7,967 bases of DNA from JBAYST01 sp041676005 (GTDB lineage Bacteria > Bacillota_I > Bacilli_A > RFN20 > CAG-826), in the NCBI GenBank assembly GCA_041676005.1, contig JBAYST010000034.1, positions 1 to 7,967 of the forward strand, written 5' to 3'. Position numbers and translations under genes: made by a program. This document shows, in pieces, positions 6,394 to 7,967 of this stretch. The notes beneath the pieces are model-generated. The model had not been told where the DNA came from and did not search any database. It saw only the letters and a list, made by a program, of their open reading frames with translations. Each line of letters begins with the position of its first letter. Within the stretch, counting starts at the first letter, position 1.

Positions 6394-7884
6394 ATGTTAC
6401 AAAGTGAAAATTCTAATGAAAAATTGCGAATAATCGAAGAGAAAAGTAATAAATCATTGAAATGGACTACTCTAGGCGAAATTCTTTCTAAACTCATATT
6501 ACCGATCACGAATATAATCTTGGCGAGACTTCTTGCACCAGAAATTTTTGGAATTGTTGCAGGAATAAGCGCGGTTGTTTATTTAGCGGAAATATTTTCT
6601 GATGCAGGCTTTTCAAAATATATTGTTCAAAATAAAGAAAGCGAAGATAAAATCCCGTTAATTAGCAGTATTGCTTTCTGGGTTAATATAATCGTTTCTG
6701 TAATCCTTTTTGTTCTCATTGCTTCTTTTAACGAAAGTATTGCGAAATTGATTGGAAACGAAGGCTATGGTTTACATCTCTTAATCTCTGCAATTCAAAT
6801 TCCTTTATATGCGATGTCGAGCGTTTATGTCTCAATGCTTCAAAGACAATTCGAATTTAAAAAACTATTTTTTGTTAGGCTGATAAACGTCATTTCTTCT
6901 TTGATTCTATATGTATTGTTTGCTTCATTGAATTTTGGTGTTTGGACGCTGATTATCGCGCCATTGATTGCGGCAGTCATTCAATTTATTGTTCTTATTG
7001 TTGCGACAAGATGGGTTCCGAAATGGAAATTTAACTTTTCTCACATGATGCAAATGTTTAGCATAAGTGTTTTTAGTTTTCTTGAAGCTATTCTTGCATG
7101 GGTGGCATCTTCATTATTGATAATTTTTCTATCTAACACTTTTACAAAAGATGTTGTGGGCTCTTTTAAAATGGCGAAAACGACAGAAAATTCTATTTTT
7201 ACTATATTTAGTGCTATTTTTATTCCTATTTTATTAACGACTTTATCTAAACTTCAAAACGATAAAAACGAATTTGATAAACAATATTTTCGCTTTCAAG
7301 AACTAGCGGCATTAATTGTTATACCGGCCATAGCTGGAGTCATGATTTATAGCGAGGAAATCACTCAAATCATGCTCGGCAATGACTTTGGCATCAATGC
7401 CGTTATAGTAATTAGGTATTACACAATTAGCACAGGATTAGTTTTATTGTTGAGAAGTTTTCCGACGACTTATTTTTTGGCAATTGGTAAACCTATTTAT
7501 TCTGTTATTACACAAATAATCTTCTTGGTCGTTTATATTCCTGTTGCTTTTTTGACAATAAAGCACAGTAACTATGACATCTTTGTTTACGCGACTACTG
7601 CTACAACGTCAATACTTATTATTGTTACCTACATATTTCTTGTTGCAAAATTTAAAGTTTCGCTGAAAAAAACTTTTCTAATCTTGTTAAAACCATTGCT
7701 TCCTACGGCAATAATGGCAGGCATTGGCATTGGATTAAAATTTCTCATAACATCTTTTTTAGGTGGCAAGGTGTGGATTTCAATCATTGCAATGGTTATA
7801 TGTGTTTTAATTTATTTTTTATTGTTATTTTTGTTTAATAGAAAGCAATTCAAAGCATTTATTAAAATCGCAATGAGAAAATAA
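6394..7884 (+). CDS. Wzx-type polysaccharide flippase (TuaB/WzxC-like, MOP superfamily)
   Basis: 496 residues, hydrophobic segments throughout, consistent with the 12-14 membrane helices of the polysaccharide transporter branch of the MOP superfamily. After a charged cytoplasmic start (1-23) the first helices read SLKWTTLGEILSKL and NIILARLLAPEIFGIVAG (40-57), followed by FSDAGFSKYIVQNK (68-81), a stretch characteristic of the TuaB/WzxC group. The protein would carry undecaprenyl-linked repeat units across the membrane for a Wzy-type polymerase, which fits the polymerase half of the gene at the left edge. It ends in a basic tail (RKQFKAFIKIAMRK). The ATG at 6394 has no Shine-Dalgarno; the TATAAT 7 bases upstream suggests a leaderless message, and no later Met with a ribosome site keeps the first helix. 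It follows the arginase by 179 bases, behind a weak terminator and its own promoter, so it is probably a separate transcription unit. Confidence 0.92.
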   Translation: MLQSENSNEKLRIIEEKSNKSLKWTTLGEILSKLILPITNIILARLLAPEIFGIVAGISAVVYLAEIFSDAGFSKYIVQNKESEDKIPLISSIAFWVNIIVSVILFVLIASFNESIAKLIGNEGYGLHLLISAIQIPLYAMSSVYVSMLQRQFEFKKLFFVRLINVISSLILYVLFASLNFGVWTLIIAPLIAAVIQFIVLIVATRWVPKWKFNFSHMMQMFSISVFSFLEAILAWVASSLLIIFLSNTFTKDVVGSFKMAKTTENSIFTIFSAIFIPILLTTLSKLQNDKNEFDKQYFRFQELAALIVIPAIAGVMIYSEEITQIMLGNDFGINAVIVIRYYTISTGLVLLLRSFPTTYFLAIGKPIYSVITQIIFLVVYIPVAFLTIKHSNYDIFVYATTATTSILIIVTYIFLVAKFKVSLKKTFLILLKPLLPTAIMAGIGIGLKFLITSFLGGKVWISIIAMVICVLIYFLLLFLFNRKQFKAFIKIAMRK

Positions 7885-7890
7885 TTTTTA

Positions 7891-7967
7891 TTAATCTTCT
7901 CTTTTTTGTCTTGAATCCCATTTCTTTCGTTCTGCAGTGTTGAGAATTTTCTTCCGCATTCTAAAAG
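7891..7967 (-). CDS. Possible C-terminus of a leftward gene, truncated by the window edge
   Basis: On the minus strand a frame is open from the window edge to TAA (complement of 7891-7893), giving 24 residues rich in Lys and Arg (RMRKKILNTAERKKWDSRQ and KRED at the end). The stop lies 6 bases from the flippase stop, a normal convergent arrangement, and the composition looks like a basic protein tail. The visible piece is too short to name a family, and a second minus-strand frame is also open here, so this is tentative. Confidence 0.35.
   Translation of the reverse strand, partial: FRMRKKILNTAERKKWDSRQKRED

Noticed and set aside
1..7967. Insertion sequences, tRNA or rRNA genes
   Set aside because: No transposase motifs, terminal inverted repeats flanking a gene, cloverleaf or rRNA-like sequence were seen on either strand.

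Overview
The window is a low-GC, Gram-positive-type surface-polysaccharide locus. The AT-rich codon usage, strong Shine-Dalgarno sites on some genes, TGA used as a stop (the glycosyltransferase ends in TGA) and TGG used for tryptophan suggest a Bacilli/Erysipelotrichia-like or related deep-branching Firmicute using the standard code. A code-4 mycoplasma is unlikely. The genus cannot be fixed from the sequence.

Layout from left to right: (1) a rightward 5'-truncated gene whose first ~200 residues are the C-terminal half of a Wzy/O-antigen-ligase-type polymerase and whose last ~390 residues look like an ABC-transporter FtsX/MacB-type permease (one membrane segment, a large outer domain, then a membrane-rich tail), joined in one open frame; (2) a hairpin terminator region; (3) a leftward operon of GT4 glycosyltransferase, TupA-like ATP-grasp protein and GNAT-like acyltransferase, with the first two overlapping by ATGA; (4) a 317-base divergent intergenic region with palindromes and promoters; (5) a rightward arginase-family gene; (6) a 179-base spacer with a weak hairpin and a 15-base direct repeat; (7) a rightward TuaB/WzxC-like polysaccharide flippase; (8) the possible C-terminus of a leftward gene at the right edge.

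Together the polymerase, flippase, glycosyltransferase, ATP-grasp and acyltransferase fit Wzx/Wzy-dependent synthesis and decoration of a capsule or cell-wall glycan. The arginase has no obvious role in it; supplying or removing an amino acid is only a guess.

The two most notable observations are the polymerase/ABC-permease composite reading frame, which has no ATPase domain in view, and the arrangement at the arginase and flippase starts. Both have a perfect TATAAT ending exactly 7 bases before the ATG and no Shine-Dalgarno, the signature of leaderless mRNA. The leftward operon genes carry normal Shine-Dalgarno sites.
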